From assembly GCF_003944715.1 (NCBI RefSeq), contig NZ_RWIT01000006.1, positions 124,001-188,000 on the forward strand: a stretch of 64,000 nucleotides of DNA, given 5' to 3'. This DNA is from Hymenobacter rigui (lineage in GTDB: Bacteria > Bacteroidota > Bacteroidia > Cytophagales > Hymenobacteraceae). Positions 33,790 to 42,104 of this stretch are shown piece after piece. The position numbers were made by a program, and so were the translations under genes. The number at the start of each line of letters is the position of its first letter. Within the stretch, counting starts at the first letter, position 1. The notes beneath the pieces were generated by a model. It saw nothing but the letters and a program-made list of their open reading frames with translations, was not told the origin of the DNA and searched no databases.

Positions 33790-35859
33790 ATGTTTGCAGC
33801 CGCTATGCTGCAGCTACTATCTGGTTTTTGGGGTGGGCGGGTACTGGTAGTGTGGGGAGTACTCCTGCTACTGCTGCCCCGGCTGACTCATGCCCAGCGG
33901 TCCATCGACAGCCTGCGGCAAGCTCTGCGTGCTACCCCGGCCGATACCGAGCAGGTGAAAACAGCCCTGCGGCTATCCACCGCACTGGCCGCCACCGATA
34001 CCGCCCAGGCCCGGCTGGTAGCCGCGCAGGCCTTGCGGCAGAGCAAGCGCCTGGGCTATACGTACGGGCAGGCACACAGCTGGCTGCAGCTCAGCGCCCT
34101 GCATCTTATTGGGCACCGGTTTAGGCCCGCCCGGCAGGCGGCCGGGCGGGCCGGGCAGGTGGCGGCGCCGCTGCTGCGCCAGGCACCGGGGAGCCTGCGG
34201 GTACGGCGGCTGCTGGCCGGCATTGCCAACAACCTCGGCAGCGCCGCCGACCAACAGGGCCGGGTGGCTGCCGCTACCCGGTACTACCTGCAGGCCGCTG
34301 GTTATCTGGAGGGCACGCCGGAAACTGCCGTGCTGCTCACCGTATACTCCAACCTGGGCCGCAATTTTCAGCTGCTGCGCCAGCCCGAGCAAGCAACCCG
34401 GTACTGGCGGCGGGCAGTGGCCGCCGGTGGCTCTGCGTCCCGGCCTGAGCTGTTGCCGGCTTATCTGCAGCTGGCCGCCTGGCACCTGCAGCAGCAGCAC
34501 CCCGACAGTGCCCTGTACCTTTTGCAGCTGGCCCGCACCCTCCGGCCCGAAAGCAGCCTGTACGCGGGCGAGTACTATGGCGCGCTGGGGCAGTATTACC
34601 TGTTTCAGCAGGAGCCGGAGCGGGCGTATCCGGCCCTGCAACGAGCCGCCACCTACGCCACCCGTAAAGGCGACCCCGCCTATCAGGCCCGGCTGCTGTT
34701 CAGTCTGGGCCAGATGGAAGCGCAGTTAGGCAATACCAGTAAAGCCGTGGAGCTGCTGCGCAACAGTCTGCAACTGCTGCAGGGTTTGCACGATATGGAG
34801 CAGGAAGCGGCTGTACTGACGGCCTTGGGCCGCGTGGCCGAAGCCAACAGCCAGTATCAGGCGGCCCTGGGTTACGTCCGCCGCAGCCAGTCTCTGCGCG
34901 ACTCCCTGGCGGCAACTACCGTGCGGCAGCAGGTCAATCAACTGGAAACTCAGTACCGCACCCGCCAGCAGACCCAGCAGCTTCGGCAGCTCCGGCAGCA
35001 GCAGCAGGCGCAGCAGCTGGCCTTCCGCCAACAGCGCCGGCTTACCACCGTGTATCTGCTGCTGGCGGTAGTGCTGGGCGCGGCCGTACTGCTGGCGCTG
35101 GGGCTGCTTCGGCACCGGCGGCGGTTGGCCCGGCAACAGCAGGAGCTGCAGCAGCAGCGCATCCGGCAGCTGGAGCAGGAGCAGGAGTTGCGCGCGGCTC
35201 AGGCCGTGCTACAGGGTCAGGAGGAGGAGCGCCGCCGCGTGGCCCGCGACCTGCACGACGGCCTGGGCGGCATGCTTTCCACCGTGAAGCTCTATCTGGG
35301 TACCCTGCGCAGCCGGCACCCATTGCCGGCACCCGCCACTGAGTTGCTGGGCCAGTCAGTAGAGCACCTGGACAGCTCCATCAGTGAGCTGCGGCGCGTG
35401 GCCCGCAACCTCATGCCCGAGGCCCTGCTGGCGCTGGGACTGGCCCAGGCCGTGCAGGATTTCTGTGACGCCCTGCGCCGCGCGGGCCAGGTGCAGCTGG
35501 AGCTGCATCTGCACGGCCTCGATACCCGCCTGCCGCCCACCATCGAAACCGGGGTGTACCGCATTGTACAGGAACTGCTGAACAACGTGGTGAAGCACGC
35601 CCGGGCCAGTCACATATTAGTGCAGCTCATGCGCCACGACGCCCTGCTGCACGTGGTAGTAGAGGACGATGGCCAGGGTTTCGACCCGACACTGGCCAGT
35701 TCGGGGGTGGGCCTGCGCAACCTACAGGCCCGGGCCGAACAGATGGGCGGTCAGCTTACTTTTGAATCCGAAATCAACCAGGGCACCACGGCTACCCTCA
35801 CGCTGCTGCTGTCGGCGGCAGATGCTGCCCCCCAATCTTTCTCCCTTACCTCAAGTTGA
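33790..35859 (+). CDS. TPR-containing NarX-type sensor histidine kinase
   Basis: The 689-residue protein has an N-terminal hydrophobic segment (about 10-33), a long periplasmic TPR array (about 45-400, for example TAVLLTVYSNLGRNFQLLRQ), one membrane helix (about 418-438), and a cytoplasmic kinase. The HisKA_3 phosphoacceptor is in RRRVARDLHDGLGGML and the HATPase has N-box ELLNNVVKHARA and G-boxes VEDDGQGFDP and GVGLRNLQAR. It signals to the LuxR-type regulator that starts 5 bp downstream. The ligand is unknown; in this group such kinases often respond to envelope or stress cues. Confidence 0.92.
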   Translation: MFAAAMLQLLSGFWGGRVLVVWGVLLLLLPRLTHAQRSIDSLRQALRATPADTEQVKTALRLSTALAATDTAQARLVAAQALRQSKRLGYTYGQAHSWLQLSALHLIGHRFRPARQAAGRAGQVAAPLLRQAPGSLRVRRLLAGIANNLGSAADQQGRVAAATRYYLQAAGYLEGTPETAVLLTVYSNLGRNFQLLRQPEQATRYWRRAVAAGGSASRPELLPAYLQLAAWHLQQQHPDSALYLLQLARTLRPESSLYAGEYYGALGQYYLFQQEPERAYPALQRAATYATRKGDPAYQARLLFSLGQMEAQLGNTSKAVELLRNSLQLLQGLHDMEQEAAVLTALGRVAEANSQYQAALGYVRRSQSLRDSLAATTVRQQVNQLETQYRTRQQTQQLRQLRQQQQAQQLAFRQQRRLTTVYLLLAVVLGAAVLLALGLLRHRRRLARQQQELQQQRIRQLEQEQELRAAQAVLQGQEEERRRVARDLHDGLGGMLSTVKLYLGTLRSRHPLPAPATELLGQSVEHLDSSISELRRVARNLMPEALLALGLAQAVQDFCDALRRAGQVQLELHLHGLDTRLPPTIETGVYRIVQELLNNVVKHARASHILVQLMRHDALLHVVVEDDGQGFDPTLASSGVGLRNLQARAEQMGGQLTFESEINQGTTATLTLLLSAADAAPQSFSLTSS

Positions 35860-35864
35860 TATAG

Positions 35865-36491
35865 ATGGCTGCTATCCGTGTACTGCTCGTCGATGACCAC
35901 CGCATGGTGCTGGAAGGTCTGCGGCTTCTGCTCCAGCCGTTGCCTCACATTCAGGTGGTGGGCACCTGCGCCAGTGCCGCCGAGGCGCTGGCCGCCGTGG
36001 CCGCCGAGGCACCCGATGTAGTGCTGCTGGACCTTAACCTGCCCGACCAGCCCGGCAGCGCCGTGTGCCGCCAGCTTGCCAGCACTTACCCAAGCGTAAA
36101 AGTACTGGTGCTCACCACCCTCAACGAGAAAAGCATGGTGCAGCGGCTGATGCAGGACGGCGCCGCCGGCTACGTACTCAAGAATGCCTCCCCCGAGGAG
36201 CTGGCCGAAGCCATCAGCCGGGTGCACGCGGGCCGCAAGTACTTCAGCGACGAAGTACAGGAGCTACTGTTGCAACCTACCCCGCCCGCGCCGGCCGTAC
36301 CGACCCTCACCCGGCGCGAAAAAGAAATCCTGCCCCTCATTGCCCAGGGCCTCACCAGCCAGGCCATTGCCGATCAGCTGTTCCTGAGCGCCCTCACCGT
36401 GGAAACCCACCGCCGCAACATCCTGGCAAAATTCGAGGTGAACAACACGGCCGCCCTGATTCGGCTGGCTGGGGAGCACGGGTTGTTGTAG
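35865..36491 (+). CDS. NarL/LuxR-family response regulator
   Basis: The 208-residue protein has a receiver domain (1-120) with LLVDDHRMV, the phosphoacceptor Asp in DVVLLDLNLPDQPG, and a Lys in GYVLKNASPEEL. Its LuxR helix-turn-helix (about 145-205) reads LTRREKEILPLIAQGLTSQ and ALTVETHRRNIL. It follows the TPR kinase by 5 bp and is its evident partner. Its DNA targets are not known. Confidence 0.95.
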   Translation: MAAIRVLLVDDHRMVLEGLRLLLQPLPHIQVVGTCASAAEALAAVAAEAPDVVLLDLNLPDQPGSAVCRQLASTYPSVKVLVLTTLNEKSMVQRLMQDGAAGYVLKNASPEELAEAISRVHAGRKYFSDEVQELLLQPTPPAPAVPTLTRREKEILPLIAQGLTSQAIADQLFLSALTVETHRRNILAKFEVNNTAALIRLAGEHGLL

Positions 36492-36498
36492 AAATCCG

Positions 36499-36668
36499 TT
36501 TTAATAGACCGTCATTCCGAGCGAAGCCGAGGAATCTCGCGTGCTGACGTTGCCAAACTATCCGTCATGCTGAGCTTGTCGAAGCATCTCTACCGCTTCG
36601 TTAGATTACCATCACAACGTCAGCACGCGAGATTCCTCGGCTTCGCTCGGAATGACGGTCTATTAAAA
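36499..36668. repeat. Palindromic MITE-like element, copy 3
   Basis: Arms 36499-36552 and 36615-36668 are perfectly complementary over 54 bp, a very long hairpin, around a 62 nt interior with the word GTCATGCTGAGCTTGTCGAA. The arms carry the same core (GCCGAGGAATCTCGCGTGCT) as the copies at 21469 and 24950. It fills the gap between two convergent genes. Confidence 0.9.
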
Positions 36669-36675
36669 AACCTGC

Positions 36676-37308
36676 TCAACGGCTTGCCGCGCGCTGGTTG
36701 TACTGGCGCACCACCGTTTCCAGCTCGGCTAAGCCGTAGCCGGGCTGCCGGGTGGCTACGCGCTGGGCCAGCTCTTTATCAGCGGCCAGAAAACCGGCTA
36801 CCTGGCTGGCGAACTTCTCGGGGTCGATGCGCAGGATGGTGCCGTCGGCGCGGCGCAGGTACCACCGGGCACCGACTGTTACGCTGCCCGAAGCTGGTGT
36901 GCTCAGCACCGGGGCCGAGCCCATAAAGCTGGCCACCGGCAGGGGCACTGTCTTCACCCGGAATACCTCCACCGGTCCCGCTACCCGCAGGGCGGCCAAC
37001 TCGCCTAGCTCCTTCGGGTCCGGCTGCATCAAGGCCGAATAATGGTTGCCCACCCGCACCCACCTGACGTTGGCGGCGGCTATCAGCTTGGGTTTGAGGC
37101 TGGCGGAGGCGGGCAGGCTGATATAGTAAGGCACCACTGCCTCAAAGCCGGCATCGGTGGTGGGCAGACAGACCCGCACCACGGGGCCACGCTTAGGTAC
37201 CAGCGTGCCCCATGCATAGGTGTGGCCGCCGTAACCCGGGGCGGTGCCAGTAGTGTCAGGAGCTTGAGCCGGGCCGCTCAGCAATAGGAGCAGGGTAGAA
37301 ATCAGCAT
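36676..37308 (-). CDS. Secreted protein of unknown function
   Basis: The 210-residue protein has a short N-terminal signal (MLISTLLLLLSGPAQA) and a body without a recognised domain (TYAWGTLVPKRGPVVRVCLP, KLIAAANVRWVRVGNHYSAL, GARWYLRRADGTILRIDP). The C-terminal third is helical. It lies 60 bp downstream of a secreted TPR protein gene on the same strand, so the two may be co-transcribed. I do not recognise the family. Confidence 0.7.
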   Translation of the reverse strand: MLISTLLLLLSGPAQAPDTTGTAPGYGGHTYAWGTLVPKRGPVVRVCLPTTDAGFEAVVPYYISLPASASLKPKLIAAANVRWVRVGNHYSALMQPDPKELGELAALRVAGPVEVFRVKTVPLPVASFMGSAPVLSTPASGSVTVGARWYLRRADGTILRIDPEKFASQVAGFLAADKELAQRVATRQPGYGLAELETVVRQYNQRAASR

Positions 37309-37367
37309 AGAAATAGGAAGAAAGGCGTAGGAAGCCTGCCTGGCAAAAACAGTGCTAAGCTGCTCCG

Positions 37368-38567
37368 TTACGGCTTCGACTCGGCTATTCCTTCCTCTAT
37401 CTTATTCAAAAAAGCATGCCCATCTCTTAATACTTTTTCTAGCTGAATTTTAGCCTCCTGAAAGTGTGGATATGCCTGTTGGGGCCTTTTAAGCTGCATG
37501 TTGAGGGCACCCAGATAAAACTGTAGCAAGCCCTGCGCGGTAGGTTCCTTGGACGCCGTGGGTAGCTGGCTGCTGAAAAAGGCCTCCGCCTCCGCCCACT
37601 GATTATTATTCTGGTAAATGTCCATGATGTCGTTGAACATCTGGTCGTCGGCCGGATTGAGCTGGTACAGCTTGGCGGCCCAGCCCGGTGCCTCCGGTGA
37701 GTGGGCCGCCACCGCCAACCGCAGCATCCCCAGCATGGAAGGCGTATCCTGCGGGTTCAGGGCCAGGCTTTGCTGATAGGCGGCTTTGGACTCGGCCGGT
37801 TTCTGCTGCTGCTCCTGCAGCATGCCCAGCATACGGGCGGCATCGGCCCGGCGGCGCGGCTCGTCCACGTACAGGTTGTAGGCGGCTTTGGCGTGCGGAA
37901 TGCCTTCAGCGGATTTCTTCTGCAGCCAGAGCGCGTACGAGAGGTTGTAGTGCGAGTTGGGATAATCGGCCTTCAGCGCCACCGACTTTTCGAAGGCCAC
38001 CGTGGCGGGCACCACTTGGTCGCGCAGGAGCTGCACGTAGCCCAGCCCGAAGTAGGAGGTGTAGTCGCCGAGGCCGTGGGCGTGGGCCGCGTTGTAGTAG
38101 CGCAGCACCAAATCCTGCTTTTGCTGCTCGGGCTTGTCCTGCTCCCCGCACCCACACGCAAGCACCGCGTACCAATAGTCGCCAAGGCCTTTGCTGAGGG
38201 CATAGTTGGTGGGGTACTTGCGTTGCAAGCGGTTGAGCTCCAGCGGCAGGTTCAGCAGGTGCATGGAGTAGTTGCCTTCCCGGCCGCGCAGCTTTTCTAC
38301 GGTTTCGCCGGGGGCCAGGTCGCGCAGGCCGAACCCCTGGTGGCCCATGCTAATGAGGTAGTAGTCCAGCACCAGCTTTTCCTTGGCCAGTAGCACCTCC
38401 GGCTGCAGGTTTTTGGGGTCGGCCTTGTCCAGCACGGTAAAAGCCGATTCGTATTTCTTCTCTTGTGTGAGCTGGGCTGCCTGAGCCAATACAGTTGGCA
38501 CGGGAGTTTGGGCCGAGGCTGCCTGAATGGTCAGCGCTAATGCTGTAACTATGCTATAAACGCGCAT
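37368..38567 (-). CDS. Secreted TPR protein with a CxC motif
   Basis: The 399-residue protein has a signal peptide (1-19, ending ASAQT) and a chain of TPR-like helices. It contains a distinctive block, LGDYWYAVLACGCGEQ followed by AHAHGLGDYTSYFGLGY, at about residues 130-180. The same block (LGDYYFIVQQCDCAE and AHAHGQGDYLSYFALGY) occurs in the gene at 43261-44058, so the two are paralogues flanking the aromatic operon. The gene is divergent from the pheA leader region. The function is unknown; the paired Cys could bind metal or form a disulfide. Confidence 0.8.
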   Translation of the reverse strand: MRVYSIVTALALTIQAASAQTPVPTVLAQAAQLTQEKKYESAFTVLDKADPKNLQPEVLLAKEKLVLDYYLISMGHQGFGLRDLAPGETVEKLRGREGNYSMHLLNLPLELNRLQRKYPTNYALSKGLGDYWYAVLACGCGEQDKPEQQKQDLVLRYYNAAHAHGLGDYTSYFGLGYVQLLRDQVVPATVAFEKSVALKADYPNSHYNLSYALWLQKKSAEGIPHAKAAYNLYVDEPRRRADAARMLGMLQEQQQKPAESKAAYQQSLALNPQDTPSMLGMLRLAVAAHSPEAPGWAAKLYQLNPADDQMFNDIMDIYQNNNQWAEAEAFFSSQLPTASKEPTAQGLLQFYLGALNMQLKRPQQAYPHFQEAKIQLEKVLRDGHAFLNKIEEGIAESKP

Positions 38568-38752
38568 TAATCAACGAGTTGTCTATCCTGTTTTTGCGTG
38601 CAGCACGCAGGCCGCCACGGTAGCGGAAAGTTGCCGTTTTTTCGACTGATTTCGGATACAAACGAACAGTTGTTCGGGCTTTTTTTACATTTTTTGTTTG
38701 GAATTACCGCCGGCCGGTCCCACCTTGCCGACAGTAAAAGCCCCTGACACTC

Positions 38753-38812
38753 ATGGCTCAGCCCACGGCCCGCTTCTTTTTTAGCTATACCTTCTACTAC
38801 GCCCACGCGTAG
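38753..38812 (+). CDS. Phe/Tyr-rich leader peptide 1 of the aromatic operon
   Basis: A 19-codon ORF encodes MAQPTARFFFSYTFYYAHA. Seven of nine residues from 8 to 16 are Phe or Tyr, an enrichment that chance does not explain. A terminator hairpin with seven T follows 41 bp after the stop. GCCTCCC at 38820-38826 can pair with GGGAGGC at 38872-38878, part of the 3' arm of that hairpin, and so prevent it. By analogy with pheL of enteric bacteria, stalling on Phe or Tyr codons would favour the antiterminator and allow transcription. Expression of the peptide itself is inferred. Confidence 0.8.
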   Translation: MAQPTARFFFSYTFYYAHA

Positions 38813-38852
38813 TCGAGCGGCCTCCCTGTAGCCTTCCTAACCCGAATCCTTC

Positions 38853-38887
38853 AGCGCCTCTCGACAACTTCGGGAGGCGCTTTTTTT
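38853..38887 (+). terminator. Attenuator terminator 1
   Basis: An 8 bp stem (AGCGCCTC, 38853-38860, with 38874-38881), a 13 nt loop, and seven consecutive T (38881-38887) form a clear intrinsic terminator between leader peptides 1 and 2, well upstream of pheA. Confidence 0.88.
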
Positions 38888-38907
38888 ACGCTCATTTTCT
38901 CCGCCCC

Positions 38908-38991
38908 ATGGCACCGCAGGCATTCTTTTATTACGGCTTTAGCTACGGCTTCTTTTACCGGAAGCCGCCGGGGTCCACTTGCCAGCTGTGA
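38908..38991 (+). CDS. Phe/Tyr-rich leader peptide 2 of the aromatic operon
   Basis: A 27-codon ORF whose residues 5-17 read AFFYYGFSYGFFY, nine of thirteen being Phe or Tyr. Inside its 3' part GGGGTCC (38970-38976) can pair over 7 bp (one G-U) with GGGCCCC at 39021-39027, the 5' arm of terminator 2. A ribosome reaching the stop codon would cover GGGGTCC and let the terminator form, while one stalled in the aromatic run would leave it free. This is the layout of a classical translational attenuator, repeated a second time just 20 bp after terminator 1. Confidence 0.8.
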   Translation: MAPQAFFYYGFSYGFFYRKPPGSTCQL

Positions 38992-39019
38992 ACGGTTATC
39001 CTTCACACCACAGCAACCC

Positions 39020-39046
39020 AGGGCCCCACACCGGAGGCCCTTTTTT
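39020..39046 (+). terminator. Attenuator terminator 2
   Basis: The stem AGGGCC (39020-39025) with GGCCCT (39036-39041), extended by an inner CC/GG pair past a one-base bulge, is followed by six T. It ends 49 bp before the pheA ATG. Confidence 0.82.
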
Positions 39047-39095
39047 GTTGCCTGTCAGTCAAACTCACCAGCTCACAATTTCACCACTTCACCGC

Positions 39096-39965
39096 ATGAT
39101 TGCCATTCAGGGTTTCGCCGGAAGTTTCCACCAGATAGCCGCCCACCAGCACTTCGGCGCGGACGTGGCGGTACTGCCCTGCGCCACCTTTACCGGGCTG
39201 GTGCAGGCCGTGGCCCAGGGCCGGGCCCGCGCCGCCGTTATGGCCATCGAAAACTCCATTGCCGGCAGCATTCTGCCCAACTACACGCTGCTGCGCAAAA
39301 CCGGCCTGCGAGTGGTGGGTGAGGTGTACCTGCACATTGGTCAGCAGCTGCTGGCGTTGCCCGGCCAAACCCTGGCCGATATCCGGGAGGTACACTCGCA
39401 CCCCATGGCCCTGCTGCAATGCGCTGATTACTTGGGTCAACACCCGCACTGGAAGCTGGTGGAAACCGAGGATACGGCCCTGAGTGCCCAGCGCATCCGG
39501 GAGCAGCAACGCACGGGCGTGGCGGCCGTAGCCGGGCACCTGGCCGCCGAGCTGTTCGACCTAAACGTGCTGGCCGCCGATATTCAGTCGGAGAAAAACA
39601 ACTACACCCGGTTTCTGGTGGTGGCCCGCCCCGACGATGCCCGGCCGGTAGAGCAGCCCACCAAGGCCTCGCTCTACTTCGAAGCACCGCACACTACCGG
39701 CAGTCTGGCCCGCATCCTCACGGCCGTGGCTGAGCGGGGCGTGAACCTGAGCAAGCTGCAGTCGTGCCCCCAGCCGGGCCGCACCTGGCACTACTTCTTC
39801 CACGCCGATTTGGAGTTTGATGCTCCGGCTCAGCTGGACGAAACTCTGGCTGCCCTGGCTCCCCTTACTGAAAATCTGCAACTGCTGGGAGCTTACGCTA
39901 AAGGACTGGATGACAGCAAAAGCCAGCATTCGGAGCCGGCGAAGAAGCTGCTCACGCTTGCCTAA
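39096..39965 (+). CDS. pheA: Prephenate dehydratase
   Basis: The 289-residue enzyme converts prephenate to phenylpyruvate, the committed step to Phe. The catalytic domain (1-180) shows MAIENSIAGSILPNY, VHSHPMALLQC and the active-site NNYTRFLVVAR. A C-terminal ACT domain (about 195-270) contains the TTGSLARIL loop. The usual Phe-binding ESRP motif reads QSCP here, so allosteric inhibition may be altered. The ATG at 39096 is chosen on the opening MIAIQGFAGSF; the frame is open further upstream into the leader region, but that part is not family-like. It is the first structural gene after a tandem attenuator. Confidence 0.95.
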   Translation: MIAIQGFAGSFHQIAAHQHFGADVAVLPCATFTGLVQAVAQGRARAAVMAIENSIAGSILPNYTLLRKTGLRVVGEVYLHIGQQLLALPGQTLADIREVHSHPMALLQCADYLGQHPHWKLVETEDTALSAQRIREQQRTGVAAVAGHLAAELFDLNVLAADIQSEKNNYTRFLVVARPDDARPVEQPTKASLYFEAPHTTGSLARILTAVAERGVNLSKLQSCPQPGRTWHYFFHADLEFDAPAQLDETLAALAPLTENLQLLGAYAKGLDDSKSQHSEPAKKLLTLA

Positions 39966-40035
39966 CTGAATAACCGGCTGTTTGTCACAACAAGGCCCTC
40001 AACCAACCATTACAACCAACCATCAGCTTACCCTC

Positions 40036-41199
40036 ATGCAAGTTGCCAGCCGCCTTCAGCATATTCAGGAATACTACTTCTCCCAGAAGCTGCGGGAAAT
40101 TGACGGCATGAACAAAGCCGGCGCGCAGGTGATTAACCTCGGCATCGGTAGCCCCGATATGCCCCCGCACCCCAAGGTTATTGCCGCCCTCACCCGCGCC
40201 GCCGAGCAGCCCAACACCCACGCCTACCAGGGCTACAAGGGCGTGCCCGCGCTACGCCAGGCCATGGCCGACTGGTACCAGCGGCAGTACGGCGTGGCCC
40301 TGAACCCCGACACGGAACTGCTGCCGCTGCTGGGCTCCAAGGAAGGCATCATCCACATCAGCATGACGCTGCTGGAGGCCGGCGACGAGGTGCTGATTCC
40401 GAACCCCGGCTACCCGGCCTACCGCGCCGCCGCCCACCTCAGCGGCGCCACCCCCATCGACTACGACCTGAAACCAGAGAACAACTGGCTACCCGACCTG
40501 CAGGCCCTAGCCCAGCACGACCTGAGCCGGGTGAAGCTGATGTGGGTGAACTACCCGCACATGCCCACCGGCACGGCCCCCAGTCCCGAGTTCTTCGAGC
40601 AACTGGTGGCGTTTGCCCAGGCCCACAACATCCTGCTGGTGCACGATAACCCCTACAGCTTCATCCTGAACCAGACTCAGCCCCAGAGCCTGCTGGCGGT
40701 GCCGGGGGCGCGGGAAGTGGCTCTGGAGCTGAACTCCCTAAGCAAGTCGCACAACATGGCGGGGTGGCGCGTGGGGCTGCTGGCCGGCCGGGCCGACGTG
40801 CTGCAGGACGTGCTCCGCTTCAAGAGCAACCTCGACTCGGGGATGTTTCTGCCGGTGCAGCTGGCCGCTGTGGAGGCCCTGAACCTGGATGCCAGCTGGT
40901 ACGAGGAGCTGAACGCCCACTACCGGGCCCGCCGGGAGCTGGTGTTTGAGCTGCTGCACCTGCTGGGCTGCTCCTTCGATGCCAATCAGGTAGGCCTGTT
41001 CGTGTGGGCGCAGGTACCGACCACGTATGCCGACGGCTACGCCCTCAGCGACGAAATTCTGCAACAAGCCCGGGTGTTCCTGACGCCGGGCGGCATCTTC
41101 GGCAGCAACGGCAACGGCTTCATTCGCATCAGTCTGTGCCAGCCCATCGAGGTGCTGCAGCAGGCACTGGGGCGGGTGCGGGAGGCATTAGGCAAATAA
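40036..41199 (+). CDS. Class I/II aminotransferase, probably aromatic
   Basis: The 387-residue PLP enzyme has VINLGIGSPDMPPHP at the start, HAYQGYKGVPALRQAM, the PLP-phosphate and ring contacts NYPHMPTGTA and LVHDNPYSF, and the Schiff-base Lys in NSLSKSHNMAGWRVG. Its position between pheA and tyrA argues that it transaminates phenylpyruvate and 4-hydroxyphenylpyruvate to Phe and Tyr. The ATG at 40036 is preferred over an upstream TTG at 39982. Spacing to tyrA is 10 bp. Confidence 0.9.
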   Translation: MQVASRLQHIQEYYFSQKLREIDGMNKAGAQVINLGIGSPDMPPHPKVIAALTRAAEQPNTHAYQGYKGVPALRQAMADWYQRQYGVALNPDTELLPLLGSKEGIIHISMTLLEAGDEVLIPNPGYPAYRAAAHLSGATPIDYDLKPENNWLPDLQALAQHDLSRVKLMWVNYPHMPTGTAPSPEFFEQLVAFAQAHNILLVHDNPYSFILNQTQPQSLLAVPGAREVALELNSLSKSHNMAGWRVGLLAGRADVLQDVLRFKSNLDSGMFLPVQLAAVEALNLDASWYEELNAHYRARRELVFELLHLLGCSFDANQVGLFVWAQVPTTYADGYALSDEILQQARVFLTPGGIFGSNGNGFIRISLCQPIEVLQQALGRVREALGK

Positions 41200-41209
41200 T
41201 CTCATCGTC

Positions 41210-42055
41210 ATGGTAGTTACCATCATCGGAATTGGCCTGATTGGCGGGTCGCTGGCCCTGAGCCTCAAGGAAACCGCCCTGGCCCACCACATCATTGGGG
41301 TGGACCGCAGCCCCGAGCACCTGCGCGAAGCCGTGGCCATCGGCCTCATCGATGAGCCCACCCAGGACCTATCCGAGGCCGTGCGCCGCGCCGACCTGGT
41401 AGTGGTGGCCGTGCCTATGGACGCCATGCTCAAGGTGCTGCCCCAGGTGTTAGACGCGGCCACCGAGCGGCAAACGGTTATCGACGTAGGCTCCACCAAG
41501 GCCCTGCTGCTGGGCGCAGTAGAAAATCACCCGCAACGGAGCCGGTTTGTGGCGGTACACCCAATGGCCGGCACCGAGTACTCGGGACCTTCGGCGGCTT
41601 TGCCGGGGCTGTTTCGGGATAAGACGCTGGTAATCTGCGACGCGCCCCGTAGCGCCCCGGATGCCGTGGCGCGGGTGGAGGCCGTGTTTGGGCGCTTGGC
41701 CATGCGGCTGGTGTACATGGATGGCACCGCCCACGATCTGCACACAGCCTACATTTCGCACATTTCGCACATCACCTCCTTTGCCCTGGCCCTCACGGTG
41801 CTGGAAAAGGAAAAGGAAGACGAGCAGATTTTCGCCCTGGCCAGCGGTGGTTTCGAATCAACGGTGCGCCTGGCCAAAAGCTCGCCCGATATGTGGGTGC
41901 CCATCTTCCGCCAGAACCGGGAAAACGTGCTGGATGTGTTGGATGAGCATATTCACCAGCTTCAGCACCTGCGCCAGCTGTTGAATCAGGAAGACTATTC
42001 GGCTGTTTATCAGCAGATCCAACAGGCCAACCTCATCAAGAAAATTCTGAAGTAA
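41210..42055 (+). CDS. tyrA: Prephenate dehydrogenase
   Basis: The 281-residue enzyme oxidises prephenate to 4-hydroxyphenylpyruvate. It opens with the NAD-binding loop VVTIIGIGLIGGSLALSL, continues with DVGSTKALLL and FVAVHPMAGTEYSGP, and has the catalytic His in SHISHITSFALA. No ACT domain is attached, so feedback control by Tyr would have to act elsewhere, for example on transcription. It lies 10 bp after the aminotransferase gene and 49 bp before the DAHP synthase gene, in one operon. Confidence 0.95.
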   Translation: MVVTIIGIGLIGGSLALSLKETALAHHIIGVDRSPEHLREAVAIGLIDEPTQDLSEAVRRADLVVVAVPMDAMLKVLPQVLDAATERQTVIDVGSTKALLLGAVENHPQRSRFVAVHPMAGTEYSGPSAALPGLFRDKTLVICDAPRSAPDAVARVEAVFGRLAMRLVYMDGTAHDLHTAYISHISHITSFALALTVLEKEKEDEQIFALASGGFESTVRLAKSSPDMWVPIFRQNRENVLDVLDEHIHQLQHLRQLLNQEDYSAVYQQIQQANLIKKILK

Positions 42056-42104
42056 GCTGTTGTTACACAGCCGCTCCTCGCAAAACATACAACCTAATCA
42101 TACC

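Noticed and set aside
36567..36926. A plus-strand frame beginning inside palindromic element copy 3
   Set aside because: It begins in the repeat and then runs antisense to the secreted protein gene at 36676-37308.
38567..38806. A 79-codon minus-strand frame opposite leader peptide 1
   Set aside because: It has no family features, and the attenuator elements on the plus strand account for the sequence.
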